The notes below the pieces were generated by a model. The model was not told where the DNA came from. It made no database searches and was given only the letters and a program-made list of their open reading frames with translations. A DNA stretch of 64,000 nucleotides from assembly GCA_964467615.1 (NCBI GenBank), contig CAYXRK010000003.1:1-64000 (forward strand). Reading direction: 5' to 3'. This document shows, piece by piece, positions 9,008 through 18,347 of this stretch (positions within the stretch are counted from its first letter, which is position 1; each line of letters starts with the position of its first letter). The translations under genes were made by a program, and so were the position numbers. The DNA comes from CAYXRK01 sp964467615 (GTDB taxonomy: Bacteria; Hydrogenedentota; Hydrogenedentia; Hydrogenedentales; GCA-2746185).

Positions 9008-9397
9008 GACGTTCTTCCTTCTCGGTAGTGTTCCCAGCCGACGTTATTTACTTCTCGGCAACGCTGATTCACAATCGATCAAGTGCCGCGTTCACGTCGA
9101 ACTTTAGCACAGCATCCCCAATCATTCAAAGCACTTACGATGTTCGCGCCGTGTCGTGTCCACCGCGGACTCGGCCTCTTCACGGGCCCATGGGTTTGCA
9201 AATTCCCGTTCGCAACGCGGCTACAAGGACGCGCGCGAGTACGGAAGTCCGCCTTCATCCCCGTTACTTTCCCCGATCGCGATCGGGATTCGCGCGCGCG
9301 ATCGTCCGAGACGTTTCGGAGCTCACTCGCGCCAAAAACCCGGCCGCGATCGCGGTGCGATCCAAGGATCGCCGGAGGTAATTTTTTCGGTCGTGAG
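9008..9397. other. Intergenic stretch without a recognisable gene
   Basis: About 390 nt between the SCP2 gene and the hairpin at 9398. Several open frames cross it, but all have Arg/Ser-rich shadow composition and no ribosome binding site. I see no RNA gene or repeat in this part. Confidence 0.5.
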
Positions 9398-9420
9398 AAA
9401 AAAGTGCTTGCACTTTTTTT
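9398..9420. terminator. Possible bidirectional terminator
   Basis: AAAAAAGTG (9398-9406) and CACTTTTTT (9411-9419) form a 9-bp stem with a CTTG loop, giving an A-tract on one side and a T-tract on the other. It could end transcription in either direction. The bases TTGCAC and TATGTC with 17-nt spacing (9408-9436) also overlap it as a weak candidate promoter for the structured region downstream. Confidence 0.4.
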
Positions 9421-9499
9421 ATTTATCTGCTATGTCTTGTCCACGACAGTTGAATCCGTGAGTCGTAGCAAGTGCGTGACTGGGGGATCCGAGCGCTTC

Positions 9500-9869
9500 T
9501 CGCAACGAATTTTCGAGGCGGGATCGTTGCGATAATCATCGCCGCGTGTGGGACGCGGCGCGATGATCGAAACGCAAAGCGCGCGAGATCGAATGGGAAC
9601 GCACGGTGGAAAAGACCGATCTGGTTTGGCGGAGTTTAGTGTCACCGCCAAGTCATTGATCGGCGCATGGCCGCGCGGCCTCGAGTGGGGAACTCGAACC
9701 CGTCGCGCGGCCCTTGCGGCATGGGGGACACGATGCACCACGGAACCGGGGGACACTTCACACGGTCAGTGGGTCAGTCCGTCACGGCGCATGAGAACTG
9801 CGTCCACTATTCGTCTCGAAGTGTATTCGAGACGAAGAACGATAGGCGGAGTGCGGCCCGTTGCCGCAC
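9500..9869 (+). ncRNA. Candidate structured RNA or long leader (unidentified)
   Basis: Six inverted repeats lie in 370 nt with no convincing ORF: 9500-9508/9524-9532 (9 bp); 9535-9547/9553-9567 (13 bp with a small bulge); 9626-9632/9645-9651 (7 bp); 9669-9677/9704-9712 (9 bp) enclosing 9681-9686/9692-9697 (6 bp); 9810-9820/9826-9836 (11 bp); and 9851-9857/9863-9869 (7 bp). The strand is inferred from the gene that follows at 9917. It does not show the conserved segments of RNase P RNA, tmRNA, SRP RNA or 6S RNA that I could check by eye. It may be an independent RNA or the 5' leader of the small basic protein. Confidence 0.4.
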
Positions 9870-9916
9870 AACCACCCGCCGACGAACCAGTGGAGTGGCA
9901 ACAGAGGAGGCAAGAC

Positions 9917-10039
9917 ATGGCCGCTGCAAAGCGCAAACGCGCAGCCAAGAAGTCGACCGCCGCGAAGAAGCCGGCCGCGAAGAAGAAGGCCGCGAAGAAA
10001 CCGGCGAAGAAGAAGGCCGCGAAGAAAAAAGGCAAGTAG
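9917..10039 (+). CDS. Small Lys/Ala-rich histone-H1-like protein
   Basis: This 40-residue protein starts at ATG 9917 behind a strong Shine-Dalgarno GAGGAGG (9904-9910, 6-nt spacing). It is almost entirely Lys, Ala and Pro (for example KKPAAKKKAAKKPAKKKAAK), like the C-terminal tails of histone H1 and of bacterial Hc1/Hc2- or AlgP-type nucleoid proteins. A role in binding DNA or RNA by charge is the natural inference. The frame is open further upstream (to 9548), but that part crosses the hairpin region and lacks a ribosome binding site, so the short form is preferred. Confidence 0.7.
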   Translation: MAAAKRKRAAKKSTAAKKPAAKKKAAKKPAKKKAAKKKGK

Positions 10040-10096
10040 TAGCCTTTTCGGCCCTGCCCTTTTAGTGGGCTCGCGATTCTAGTTTACTAGATCGCG

Positions 10097-10159
10097 CCGC
10101 GAAACGGAGGGGCTGCGGAGGTTGCGAAAGTATGCTTCCGCCGTACCTCCGTTTCGCGG
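10097..10159. repeat. Long inverted repeat with 14-bp perfect arms
   Basis: CCGCGAAACGGAGG at 10097-10110 is exactly complementary to CCTCCGTTTCGCGG at 10146-10159, and the 35-nt interior can form a second, imperfect stem. A smaller hairpin (CTAG-TTTA-CTAG) lies just before it, near 10079-10090. There is no T-tract, so it is not a classic terminator. It could be a REP-like element or an mRNA 3' stabiliser of the small basic protein gene. Confidence 0.6.
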
Positions 10160-10277
10160 TACTCCGAAGGACGCCGGTTCGTGTCACGAAAGTGCGCGGA
10201 CCGCTCTTTTTTTGCCCATTTGACGGGCCTTTTACGCGTCCTGCATGATAATCGGGCGAGCTGCCCTCAGGTTCCCC

Positions 10278-12476
10278 ATGTCCGCCGCAGACCAGATTTC
10301 CGAGGCCCTTGACAGGGCCGTCCGCGCCAGCCGCGGACCGGGCGCGGTGCTCGCCCTGGGCGACCGCTCGGGCCTCCAACGACTCGAAGCATCGGGCCTT
10401 CGCCAACGCGTCCCCGTCCGGAAACCCGCCGAGCCCGACACCATCTACGATCTCGCCTCGCTCACGAAAGTAGTCGCGACCACGACCGCGTTGATGCGTC
10501 TGCGCGATGCCGGCGAACTTCGATTGGACGACTCGATCGCGGACTACATCCCCTACGGCGAGTTCTCCGGTATCACTCTCCGCCACCTCCTCACGCACAC
10601 GAGCGGGCTCGCCGCGTGGAACTCGTACTACACCTGGGCCACCGATCTCGACGCTGTCTTCGCGCGATGCGCCGAGGACGCCGTTGTGCGCGCGCCAGGA
10701 GAACGGTGGGTCTATTCCGATTTCGGATTCATGATGCTCGGCAGAGTGGTCGAAAAAATTTCCGGCGGGCCGCTCGACGTTCACTGCAAGGAGACGATCT
10801 TCGATCCGCTCGGCATGAGCGACACCATGTTCAAGCCGCCCGCCGAGCTTCGTGATCGGTGCGCCGCGACGGAGAACTGTCCCTGGCGCAAGCGCGTGAT
10901 CGTCGGCGAAGTCCACGACCAGAACGCCTACGCCGTCGGCGGCGTCGCGGGTCACGCCGGCCTCTTTTCCACCGCGGCCGACATCGCGAAGTATCTCCAA
11001 GCGCTCCTCTCGGGAAAGATTGTCTCCGAGTCCACCCTCGTCGAAATGACGACCATGGACAAGGTGCCAACGTACCCGTGGCAAGGGTTCGGCTGGCTCG
11101 CGGATCCGTGGCGCTCCAAGGCACAAGGTTTTCTCCCGAGCCGCACCGCATTCGGACACACCGGATGGACCGGCGCCTGTCTTTGGGCCGACCGTGACAC
11201 CGGCGTATACGCAATCCTCCTTGGCAACACCTGCCATCCCTCGGGGGAAAAGCGCGACAACGATGCCTTTCGCCGGATCGTTTACACGCCCGTGGCAAAG
11301 GTGTATTACCCTGATCGCACCGCCGCCCACACCGGCCTCGACCGCCTCTTCCGCCAGGATTACGAGGCCGTCGAGGGTAAACGCATCGCGCTGCTAACGA
11401 ACTCCGCTTCCGTCGACCAGTACGGCCGCCACATTCTGGACGTCCTCAAACTCTGGCCCGGCATCGATCTGCGGCTGCTCTACTCCCCCGAGCACGGGTT
11501 CGCCGGGCGGGCCGAAGCCGGACAAGCGGTCGCCAACCAAAGCGGCCCCGTCCCGGTCATCAGTCTTTACGGCGACCGAAAAGCGCCGACCGAAGCCGAA
11601 CTCACGGGCGTCGATTTGTTCGTCGTGGACCTGCAAGACGTTGGCGCCCGTTACTACACCTACGTGTCCACGATGAAGCACTGCCTCTACGCCTGTTCCG
11701 CGGCGCGGGTGCCTGTGCTCGTGCTGGATCGGCCCAACCCCCTCGGCGGCCTCGTCCTCGAAGGTCCAATCGCGCAGACAACCTCGAGCGACGTGTGCGC
11801 CATCAAAGTGCCCGTCCGCCACGGCATGACGATGGGCGAGATCGCGTACTTCATCGCGCGCACCGAACTCGGCCCCGAGAAGGCAAAAATTTCCGTCCAT
11901 CTCCTCGACAACTGGGAACCCGAGCGACTCTTCGACGAGTGCGCGCTCCCGTGGATACCGCCCTCCCCAAACATTCCCACCGCTCAGACCGCGCTCGTTT
12001 ACACCGGCATGTGTCTCTTCGAGGGCACCAACCTCAACGAAGGCCGCGGCACCGACGCGCCCTTCTTCCAATTCGGCGCGCCCTGGCTCGACGCCACCGC
12101 CATCGCGCACATGGTCCCCGACGTGGAACGACTAGGCATCGATCTCGGGCCCGTCCGCTTCACGCCGAAGAGCATCCCCGGCAAATCATCCTCGCCCCGC
12201 TTCCAAGACGTCGAATGCCGCGGACTCCGCCTCCACGTCACCGATCCGCACAACGCCCGCCCCTTCACAACCGCCCTCGCCCTTCTCCAGGCGGTCCGCA
12301 CCCGCCACGCATCCGATCTTGAAATCTCCTCCTACTTCGACACCCTCGCCGGAGGCCCGGACCTCCGCACCCGCCTCCAACGCAACGAATCCGCCACGGC
12401 AATCACCGCCGCCTACGCCCCCGCCCTCGCCACCTTCAACAAATCAAGACCCCGCCTCTACGAACCGTGGACATAG
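10278..12476 (+). CDS. Beta-lactamase-fold serine hydrolase fused to DUF1343 (NamZ-type) domain
   Basis: The protein joins two cell-wall-related domains. The N-terminal part (about residues 1-345) is a class C beta-lactamase/DD-peptidase fold with SLTK (Ser61, Lys64), YSD (Tyr146) and HTG motifs. The C-terminal part (about 362-732) is DUF1343, whose characterised members (NamZ) are exo-beta-N-acetylmuramidases; it contains LLYSPEHGFAGRAEAGQ and FEGTNLNEGRGTD. The combination points to muropeptide or MurNAc salvage. ATG 10278 gives 732 residues. An ATG at 10245 is in frame but sits inside a possible -10 region (GATAAT at 10247-10252). No signal peptide is visible, so it may act in the cytoplasm. 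Confidence 0.85.
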   Translation: MSAADQISEALDRAVRASRGPGAVLALGDRSGLQRLEASGLRQRVPVRKPAEPDTIYDLASLTKVVATTTALMRLRDAGELRLDDSIADYIPYGEFSGITLRHLLTHTSGLAAWNSYYTWATDLDAVFARCAEDAVVRAPGERWVYSDFGFMMLGRVVEKISGGPLDVHCKETIFDPLGMSDTMFKPPAELRDRCAATENCPWRKRVIVGEVHDQNAYAVGGVAGHAGLFSTAADIAKYLQALLSGKIVSESTLVEMTTMDKVPTYPWQGFGWLADPWRSKAQGFLPSRTAFGHTGWTGACLWADRDTGVYAILLGNTCHPSGEKRDNDAFRRIVYTPVAKVYYPDRTAAHTGLDRLFRQDYEAVEGKRIALLTNSASVDQYGRHILDVLKLWPGIDLRLLYSPEHGFAGRAEAGQAVANQSGPVPVISLYGDRKAPTEAELTGVDLFVVDLQDVGARYYTYVSTMKHCLYACSAARVPVLVLDRPNPLGGLVLEGPIAQTTSSDVCAIKVPVRHGMTMGEIAYFIARTELGPEKAKISVHLLDNWEPERLFDECALPWIPPSPNIPTAQTALVYTGMCLFEGTNLNEGRGTDAPFFQFGAPWLDATAIAHMVPDVERLGIDLGPVRFTPKSIPGKSSSPRFQDVECRGLRLHVTDPHNARPFTTALALLQAVRTRHASDLEISSYFDTLAGGPDLRTRLQRNESATAITAAYAPALATFNKSRPRLYEPWT

Positions 12477-12497
12477 TCTCCTCGCCTTCCTGCACAG

Positions 12498-12534
12498 AAA
12501 CAAAATCGCGCCCGGCAGCATCGCCGCCGGGCGC
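12498..12534 (-). terminator. Rho-independent terminator of groEL
   Basis: On the minus strand a 9-bp stem GCGCCCGGC / GCCGGGCGC (12526-12534 with 12508-12516) is followed by GATTTTGTTT. It lies just past the groEL stop at 12557 and close to the end of the convergent fusion gene. Confidence 0.75.
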
Positions 12535-12556
12535 GCAAGAATTTCTTGAGTCGCGA

Positions 12557-14173
<1,617 letters not shown>

Positions 14174-14220
14174 TTACGCAAAGAGCGTATCGTATTGCAA
14201 TCACAAAGGTTACGAAGTTA

Positions 14221-14247
14221 TTAGCACTCTCGCTTCACGAGTGCTGA
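14221..14247 (-). promoter_or_regulatory. CIRCE operator (HrcA binding site) of groEL
   Basis: TTAGCACTC (14221-14229), 9 nt, GAGTGCTGA (14239-14247) matches the CIRCE consensus TTAGCACTC-N9-GAGTGCTAA with one mismatch. It lies between the groEL promoter and start codon, the position at which HrcA represses at normal temperature. hrcA itself is not in the window. Confidence 0.92.
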
Positions 14248-14250
14248 TAC

Positions 14251-14279
14251 ATCCTAGCAAACGACTGGCCCCCTGTCAA
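14251..14279 (-). promoter_or_regulatory. Sigma-70-type promoter of groEL
   Basis: On the minus strand a perfect TTGACA (14274-14279) and TAGGAT (14251-14256) are 17 nt apart, ending 3 nt before the CIRCE element. The arrangement promoter-CIRCE-groEL is that of HrcA-regulated chaperonin genes. Confidence 0.85.
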
Positions 14280-14370
14280 CCACGTCGACCCCTCTCGGCC
14301 CACCCTTGCGCCCCCCCGCCGTCCTGCGATAGCCTTCCGTCTCCAAAATCACCCAGCGAAGGGAGCCAAC

Positions 14371-15111
14371 ATGAACGAAGAAAAAACGCGAGGGAACGGA
14401 AGCCCACTGAAGACGCTCGCAATTCTCGGACTTCTCATCACCATCGGGGTCGGCTACTACTTCGGCTCAAAAGAGCTAAACAAAAGAGACACCCAGATAA
14501 ACGACATGACCGCGAAAATCGCCGGCCTCGAGGCCTATCAGAAGAGCGCGGTCATGCAAATGGAACGAATGAAGACCGAGCACGAAGCGGAACTGGCCAA
14601 GCTCAAGGCCGCCGCCTCAACCTCCGGCCCGGCCGCCGCCCGCGCCAAACGAGACAACCCCTACCAACCCGGCGACATCCTGAAATCCTGGAATGCCTTT
14701 CACGCGGCCCGCCGCGGATTCGGACCCCAAATGTCCGACGAGGAATATGCCAAGTCCATCGCGGAGGCCGACCTTAACGGCGGCCGCGGCCCCGACCAGA
14801 AAGAGATCGAGTGCTTCGAAACAATGCTCGGCTCCGGCCAAGGCGGGCTGCTCGGTGCAATCTTCGAAGCAAACGCCGAGGAAACCCTCGCCTCCAAAGA
14901 CGTCGGCACTGCGCCCGGCATGCTCAAGGGCGTCGAGAACCTCCTCGCGTTCTACGTCACCCTCGGCGACGAAGGCAGCATGAGTTTCCTCAAACAGTTC
15001 CTCACGAACTCCCCCGCCACCCAGCTAATGAAAACCAAATTCGACGGCCACTATCTCACGTTTGGTTCAGCCGCGATCTGCGCCGACCTCGCGAAATGCA
15101 CCGGCCAATGA
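14371..15111 (+). CDS. Membrane-anchored coiled-coil protein of unknown function
   Basis: The 246-residue protein has a short cytoplasmic start, one membrane segment (LAILGLLITIGVGYYFG, about residues 16-32), then a predicted coiled coil (about 35-80: repeated Lys/Glu/Met/Leu heptads such as MQMERMKTEHEAELAKLK), an Ala/Pro linker and a globular C-terminal domain containing two Cys near the end (AAICADLAKC). I do not recognise the C-terminal domain. The ATG is preceded by GAAGGGAG. It overlaps no other gene, and the dehalogenase-like gene follows 22 nt downstream. Confidence 0.7.
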   Translation: MNEEKTRGNGSPLKTLAILGLLITIGVGYYFGSKELNKRDTQINDMTAKIAGLEAYQKSAVMQMERMKTEHEAELAKLKAAASTSGPAAARAKRDNPYQPGDILKSWNAFHAARRGFGPQMSDEEYAKSIAEADLNGGRGPDQKEIECFETMLGSGQGGLLGAIFEANAEETLASKDVGTAPGMLKGVENLLAFYVTLGDEGSMSFLKQFLTNSPATQLMKTKFDGHYLTFGSAAICADLAKCTGQ

Positions 15112-15133
15112 CCCTGACGTGGAAACTAAACAC

Positions 15134-16018
15134 ATGACCGCCATCAGCGCCGCCGATCCCTACCCGCGCAAACGCGTCAACGTCCTCGACTCCGAAATCG
15201 CCTACGTCGACACCGGTGCGGGCGATCCGGTCGTCTTCCTCCACGGCAACCCTACCTCCTCCTACCTTTGGCGCAACGTCATCCCCCGCGTCGAAGGCGG
15301 CTCGGCCCGCTGTCTCGCGCCCGATCTCATCGGCATGGGCCAGTCCGGCAAATCCGGCGACGGCAGCTACACGTTCGCTGACCATGCCAAGTACCTCGAC
15401 ACTTGGTTTGACGCCCTCGCGCTACGCAAGAATATCGTCCTCGTCATTCACGATTGGGGCTCGGCCCTAGGCTTCCACTGGGCGCACCGCAACCGTGGCC
15501 GTGTCCGAGGCATCGTCTACATGGAAGCCATCGTCATGTCCCTACGCTGGGACGACTGGCCCGAATCCGCCCGCAAAATTTTCCAAGGCATGCGGTCCGA
15601 CGCAGGCGAGGAAATGGTCCTCAAGAAAAACGTCTTCGTCGAACGCATCCTCCCGGCGAGCGTGTTGCGCGGCCTCACCGACGCCGAAATGGCCGTTTAC
15701 CGCAAACCCTACCTCGAGGAAGGCGAATCCCGCCGGCCCACCCTTACCTGGCCGCGCCAGATTCCCATCGACGGCCAGCCGCCCGATGTCGTAGGCATCG
15801 TCGACGCCTACGCGAAATGGCTGGCAGCGGACGCCTCGCTCCCAAAACTTTTCATCAACGCCGATCCCGGCACCATCCTCACCGGCCGCCAACGCGAATT
15901 CTGCCGCGCGTGGCCCAACCAAGAAGAGATCACCGTCAAAAGCTCGCACTTCATCCAAGAAGATTCGCCCGAGGAAATCGGGGACGCCGTCCGCCACTTC
16001 ATCCAGCGCATTCCGTAA
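15134..16018 (+). CDS. Haloalkane-dehalogenase-like alpha/beta hydrolase
   Basis: The start at ATG 15134 gives 294 residues, the same size as DhaA/LinB-type haloalkane dehalogenases. The oxyanion region HGNPTSSYLWRN, the nucleophile elbow VIHDWGSALG with Asp as nucleophile, and the catalytic His in SSHFIQEDSPEEIG all match that family. DhaA-type enzymes hydrolyse carbon-halogen bonds to alcohol and halide. Because related epoxide hydrolases also use Asp, the natural substrate is uncertain, but the HDWG context and the C-terminal ED-PEEIG favour dehalogenase. The frame extends upstream to 15062 without a better start. Confidence 0.85.
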   Translation: MTAISAADPYPRKRVNVLDSEIAYVDTGAGDPVVFLHGNPTSSYLWRNVIPRVEGGSARCLAPDLIGMGQSGKSGDGSYTFADHAKYLDTWFDALALRKNIVLVIHDWGSALGFHWAHRNRGRVRGIVYMEAIVMSLRWDDWPESARKIFQGMRSDAGEEMVLKKNVFVERILPASVLRGLTDAEMAVYRKPYLEEGESRRPTLTWPRQIPIDGQPPDVVGIVDAYAKWLAADASLPKLFINADPGTILTGRQREFCRAWPNQEEITVKSSHFIQEDSPEEIGDAVRHFIQRIP

Positions 16019-16093
16019 CTCGCTCCAATCGGATGATCAATCCCCACGATTGAGCGTAGCACCAGCATCGGCCCGGTCTCGTAGTTCGCGAAG

Positions 16094-17839
16094 TTACGCG
16101 AGGACGGGACGGGGATCAGGTTGCGCAGGGGGGCGGCGGTGGCTGAAGAAGACGCGGACGGCCTCGATTAGGAGGAGCGCGGCGAGGGCAACGAGGACCA
16201 GCGCGGCCCAGGCGACGGGTTCGTTCGGGAGGCCTTTGTATTCCCATTCGGTGGTGAAGAACCCCTTGCGCACGAATTCCAGCAAGGCCCAGCCGCTCAT
16301 GCAATACATGAACACGGTCGGGACGCCGGCGACGTACCAGACCCAGCGGGCGTGGTAGGTGCGCCAGAGCCACACGGTGACGCCGACGAGAGTGAGCGCG
16401 GCGAGCAGTTGGTTGCTCGCGCCGAAGAGTCCCCAGAACAAACGCCACGCGGGGACGGGGTTGCCCGCGGCGTCGGTGGTGGTTTGGGTGACGAAGATGA
16501 TCGGGATGCCGGCGGTGAGGACAGTCGAGAACCAGCGGCCGGCCGCGTGTTCCCAGCCGGTGAGTTCCTGGATGATGTAGCGGCCGAGCCGCGTGCAGAC
16601 GTCGAGCGTGTCGTAGACGAAGGTCGTGAACGCAAGCAGGCCGAACGAGATGCCGAAGGAGGCGGGAATACCGATGACGCCGAGGAACGAACCGATGCCC
16701 TGGGCGTAGACGAAGTTGGGCTTGCCTTGGAGCGCCCTGGCGGCCTCGGGAGTGAGGAGCATCACGCAGGAGAGCGAGATGACGGCGACCATGGCCTCGA
16801 GCAACATCGAACCGTAGCCGATGACTTTGGCGTCGGTTTCCTTGCGGAGCTGTTTCGAGGTCGTGCCCGACGCGATGATGGAATGGAAGCCGGAACACGC
16901 GCCGCATGCGATCGTGATGAAGAGCATCGGCGCGAGGGTATCGCCGTTGGCCGATGTCCAGCCGACGTACGCGGGGTACTGCGCGCCTTGTCCGCCGAGG
17001 ATGAGGCCGAGCATGCCGCCGCCGAGCGCGGCATAGAGGAAGTATCCGCCGAGGTGTCCGCGCGGCTGAAGCAGCAGCCAGACCGGCGCGACGCTCGCGG
17101 CGAAGCAATACCCGAGCAGGAGGACATCCCAAGTTTTGTGGGCGGACGTCTCGGATGTACCCAGCACGGCGGCCAGATCGAACGGGATGTATTCGCCTAC
17201 CCAAATCGAAACCCCCACGAGCGGGAGGAAGATGATCGTGGCCCAGAGAAGCGAGAGCCGCGTGTATCGAAGGAGCAGGCCCATCGCGATGGGCAAGGCG
17301 AGGTACATGAGCGACGAGGTGGCCACGCCGCCGCCGGTGACCGTCATTCCGTTTTCGAGTTCCTGCACGCCGACGAAGGTCCCGGCGACGATGTCGGTAA
17401 ACGCGACGATGATGTAGACGAGGGCGATCCAAATGAAGATTAGGAAGAGGATGTAAGAGCGCTGGGACATGTGGACGCGGACGACCTCGGCGATCGAGCG
17501 GGCCTTGTGGCGGACGGACGCGGTGAGCGCGGTGATGTCGTGTACGCCGCCGATGAAGATGCTGCCGACGAGAATCCAGATGAGCGCGGGGAGCCATCCG
17601 AACATGACGCCGGCGAGGATTGGCCCAACGATGGGGCCCGCGGCGGCGATGGCGGAGAAGTGTTGGCCCATGAGGAACTTCGGCTCGATGGGCGCGTAGT
17701 CGACGTCGTCGCGCATTTCGACGGCGGGCGTGACGGCGCTGGGGTCGAGGCGGAGCAGCCGCGCGAGAAGGTTGCCGTAGACGCGATACGCGACGATCAG
17801 GCAGACGGCGGAAATTAGGATGATGGGCAATAGGGACAC
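16094..17839 (-). CDS. cstA: CstA-family carbon starvation / peptide transporter
   Basis: CstA proteins are proton-coupled importers of peptides or pyruvate. This 581-residue polytopic protein has the conserved CstA N-terminus (AYRVYGNLLARLL, then FLMGQHFSAIAAAGPIVGPI), the central ACSGFHSIIASGTTSKQLRKETDA, and LFGASNQLLAALTL near the C-terminal part. It is shorter than E. coli CstA (about 700 residues) and belongs to the shorter version of the family. It is convergent with the dehalogenase-like gene and stands alone on its strand. No starvation-responsive regulatory site is visible upstream. Confidence 0.92.
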   Translation of the reverse strand: MSLLPIILISAVCLIVAYRVYGNLLARLLRLDPSAVTPAVEMRDDVDYAPIEPKFLMGQHFSAIAAAGPIVGPILAGVMFGWLPALIWILVGSIFIGGVHDITALTASVRHKARSIAEVVRVHMSQRSYILFLIFIWIALVYIIVAFTDIVAGTFVGVQELENGMTVTGGGVATSSLMYLALPIAMGLLLRYTRLSLLWATIIFLPLVGVSIWVGEYIPFDLAAVLGTSETSAHKTWDVLLLGYCFAASVAPVWLLLQPRGHLGGYFLYAALGGGMLGLILGGQGAQYPAYVGWTSANGDTLAPMLFITIACGACSGFHSIIASGTTSKQLRKETDAKVIGYGSMLLEAMVAVISLSCVMLLTPEAARALQGKPNFVYAQGIGSFLGVIGIPASFGISFGLLAFTTFVYDTLDVCTRLGRYIIQELTGWEHAAGRWFSTVLTAGIPIIFVTQTTTDAAGNPVPAWRLFWGLFGASNQLLAALTLVGVTVWLWRTYHARWVWYVAGVPTVFMYCMSGWALLEFVRKGFFTTEWEYKGLPNEPVAWAALVLVALAALLLIEAVRVFFSHRRPPAQPDPRPVLA

Positions 17840-17877
17840 AACGCTAGCCTTGATTCCATCTACTCGAAAAATCGGAT

Positions 17878-18255
17878 TTACTTTGCGCGCTCATCTACTT
17901 CGAATATTCCAAATGTATTGCTGTCGGTATCGATAAAATATCCCTGCCAGCATCGTCCAGGGATGGCGAATTTCGGCAAGGCCACGATGCCGCCGCGTTC
18001 AAGAATTTTCTTCGCCGTTGCATCGAAGTCTTCCACCTCAACCGAGCAGGTAAAGGCGTTGGTGCCAAATTCTTGCGGAGGAGTTTTAGCGGGGCGCTTC
18101 AAGAGGCCGCCGTTAATTCCGTTGGTCTCGATCCGATAGTACTCAATGGGCACGAATTCTTCCTTTATGAAATTCCAGCCGAAGACATTCTCGTAAAAGG
18201 CTATCGTCTTTTCCGGATCTGATGCCTGTATCTCAAAATATGCGATCGTGTTCAT
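17878..18255 (-). CDS. VOC-superfamily (glyoxalase-like) protein
   Basis: This 125-residue protein has the paired beta-alpha-beta-beta-beta modules of the vicinal oxygen chelate fold: YFEIQASDPEKTIAFYENVFGW at the start (an opening common in this family) and GYFIDTDSNTFGIFEVDE at the end. Metal-ligand positions are not obvious, as the usual first His is replaced in AYFEIQ. It could be a bleomycin-resistance-like or glyoxalase-like protein with no assigned substrate. A hand count over 17881-18240 gives about 49 % GC against well above 60 % for its neighbours, so recent acquisition is likely. Confidence 0.85.
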   Translation of the reverse strand: MNTIAYFEIQASDPEKTIAFYENVFGWNFIKEEFVPIEYYRIETNGINGGLLKRPAKTPPQEFGTNAFTCSVEVEDFDATAKKILERGGIVALPKFAIPGRCWQGYFIDTDSNTFGIFEVDERAK

Positions 18256-18347
18256 GGCTCGATTGCTCTCCTCGGCTGCCGCCTACAATCCCTAAAATCA
18301 GTATGGATGAATCTGCGGTTTTCGTCAACTGACGGTGCTCTAAGCGA

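Noticed and set aside
9500..9869. RNase P RNA, tmRNA or SRP RNA in the hairpin region
   Set aside because: None of the conserved segments (ACAGAAA and CR-I/CR-V of RNase P, tag ORF and tRNA-like ends of tmRNA, GGTCAGGNCCGGAAGG-like SRP loop) could be found by eye.
9548..9916. N-terminal extension of the basic protein (163-residue frame)
   Set aside because: It crosses the inverted-repeat region, has no ribosome binding site, and only the part from 9917 has a Shine-Dalgarno sequence.
10062..11330. 422-residue minus-strand frame
   Set aside because: Antisense to the beta-lactamase/DUF1343 fusion; shadow composition (Arg, Gly, Val) and no recognisable motif.
16116..17597. 493-residue minus-strand frame
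   Set aside because: Second frame of cstA on the same strand, strongly Arg/His-rich; the CstA frame contains all conserved motifs.
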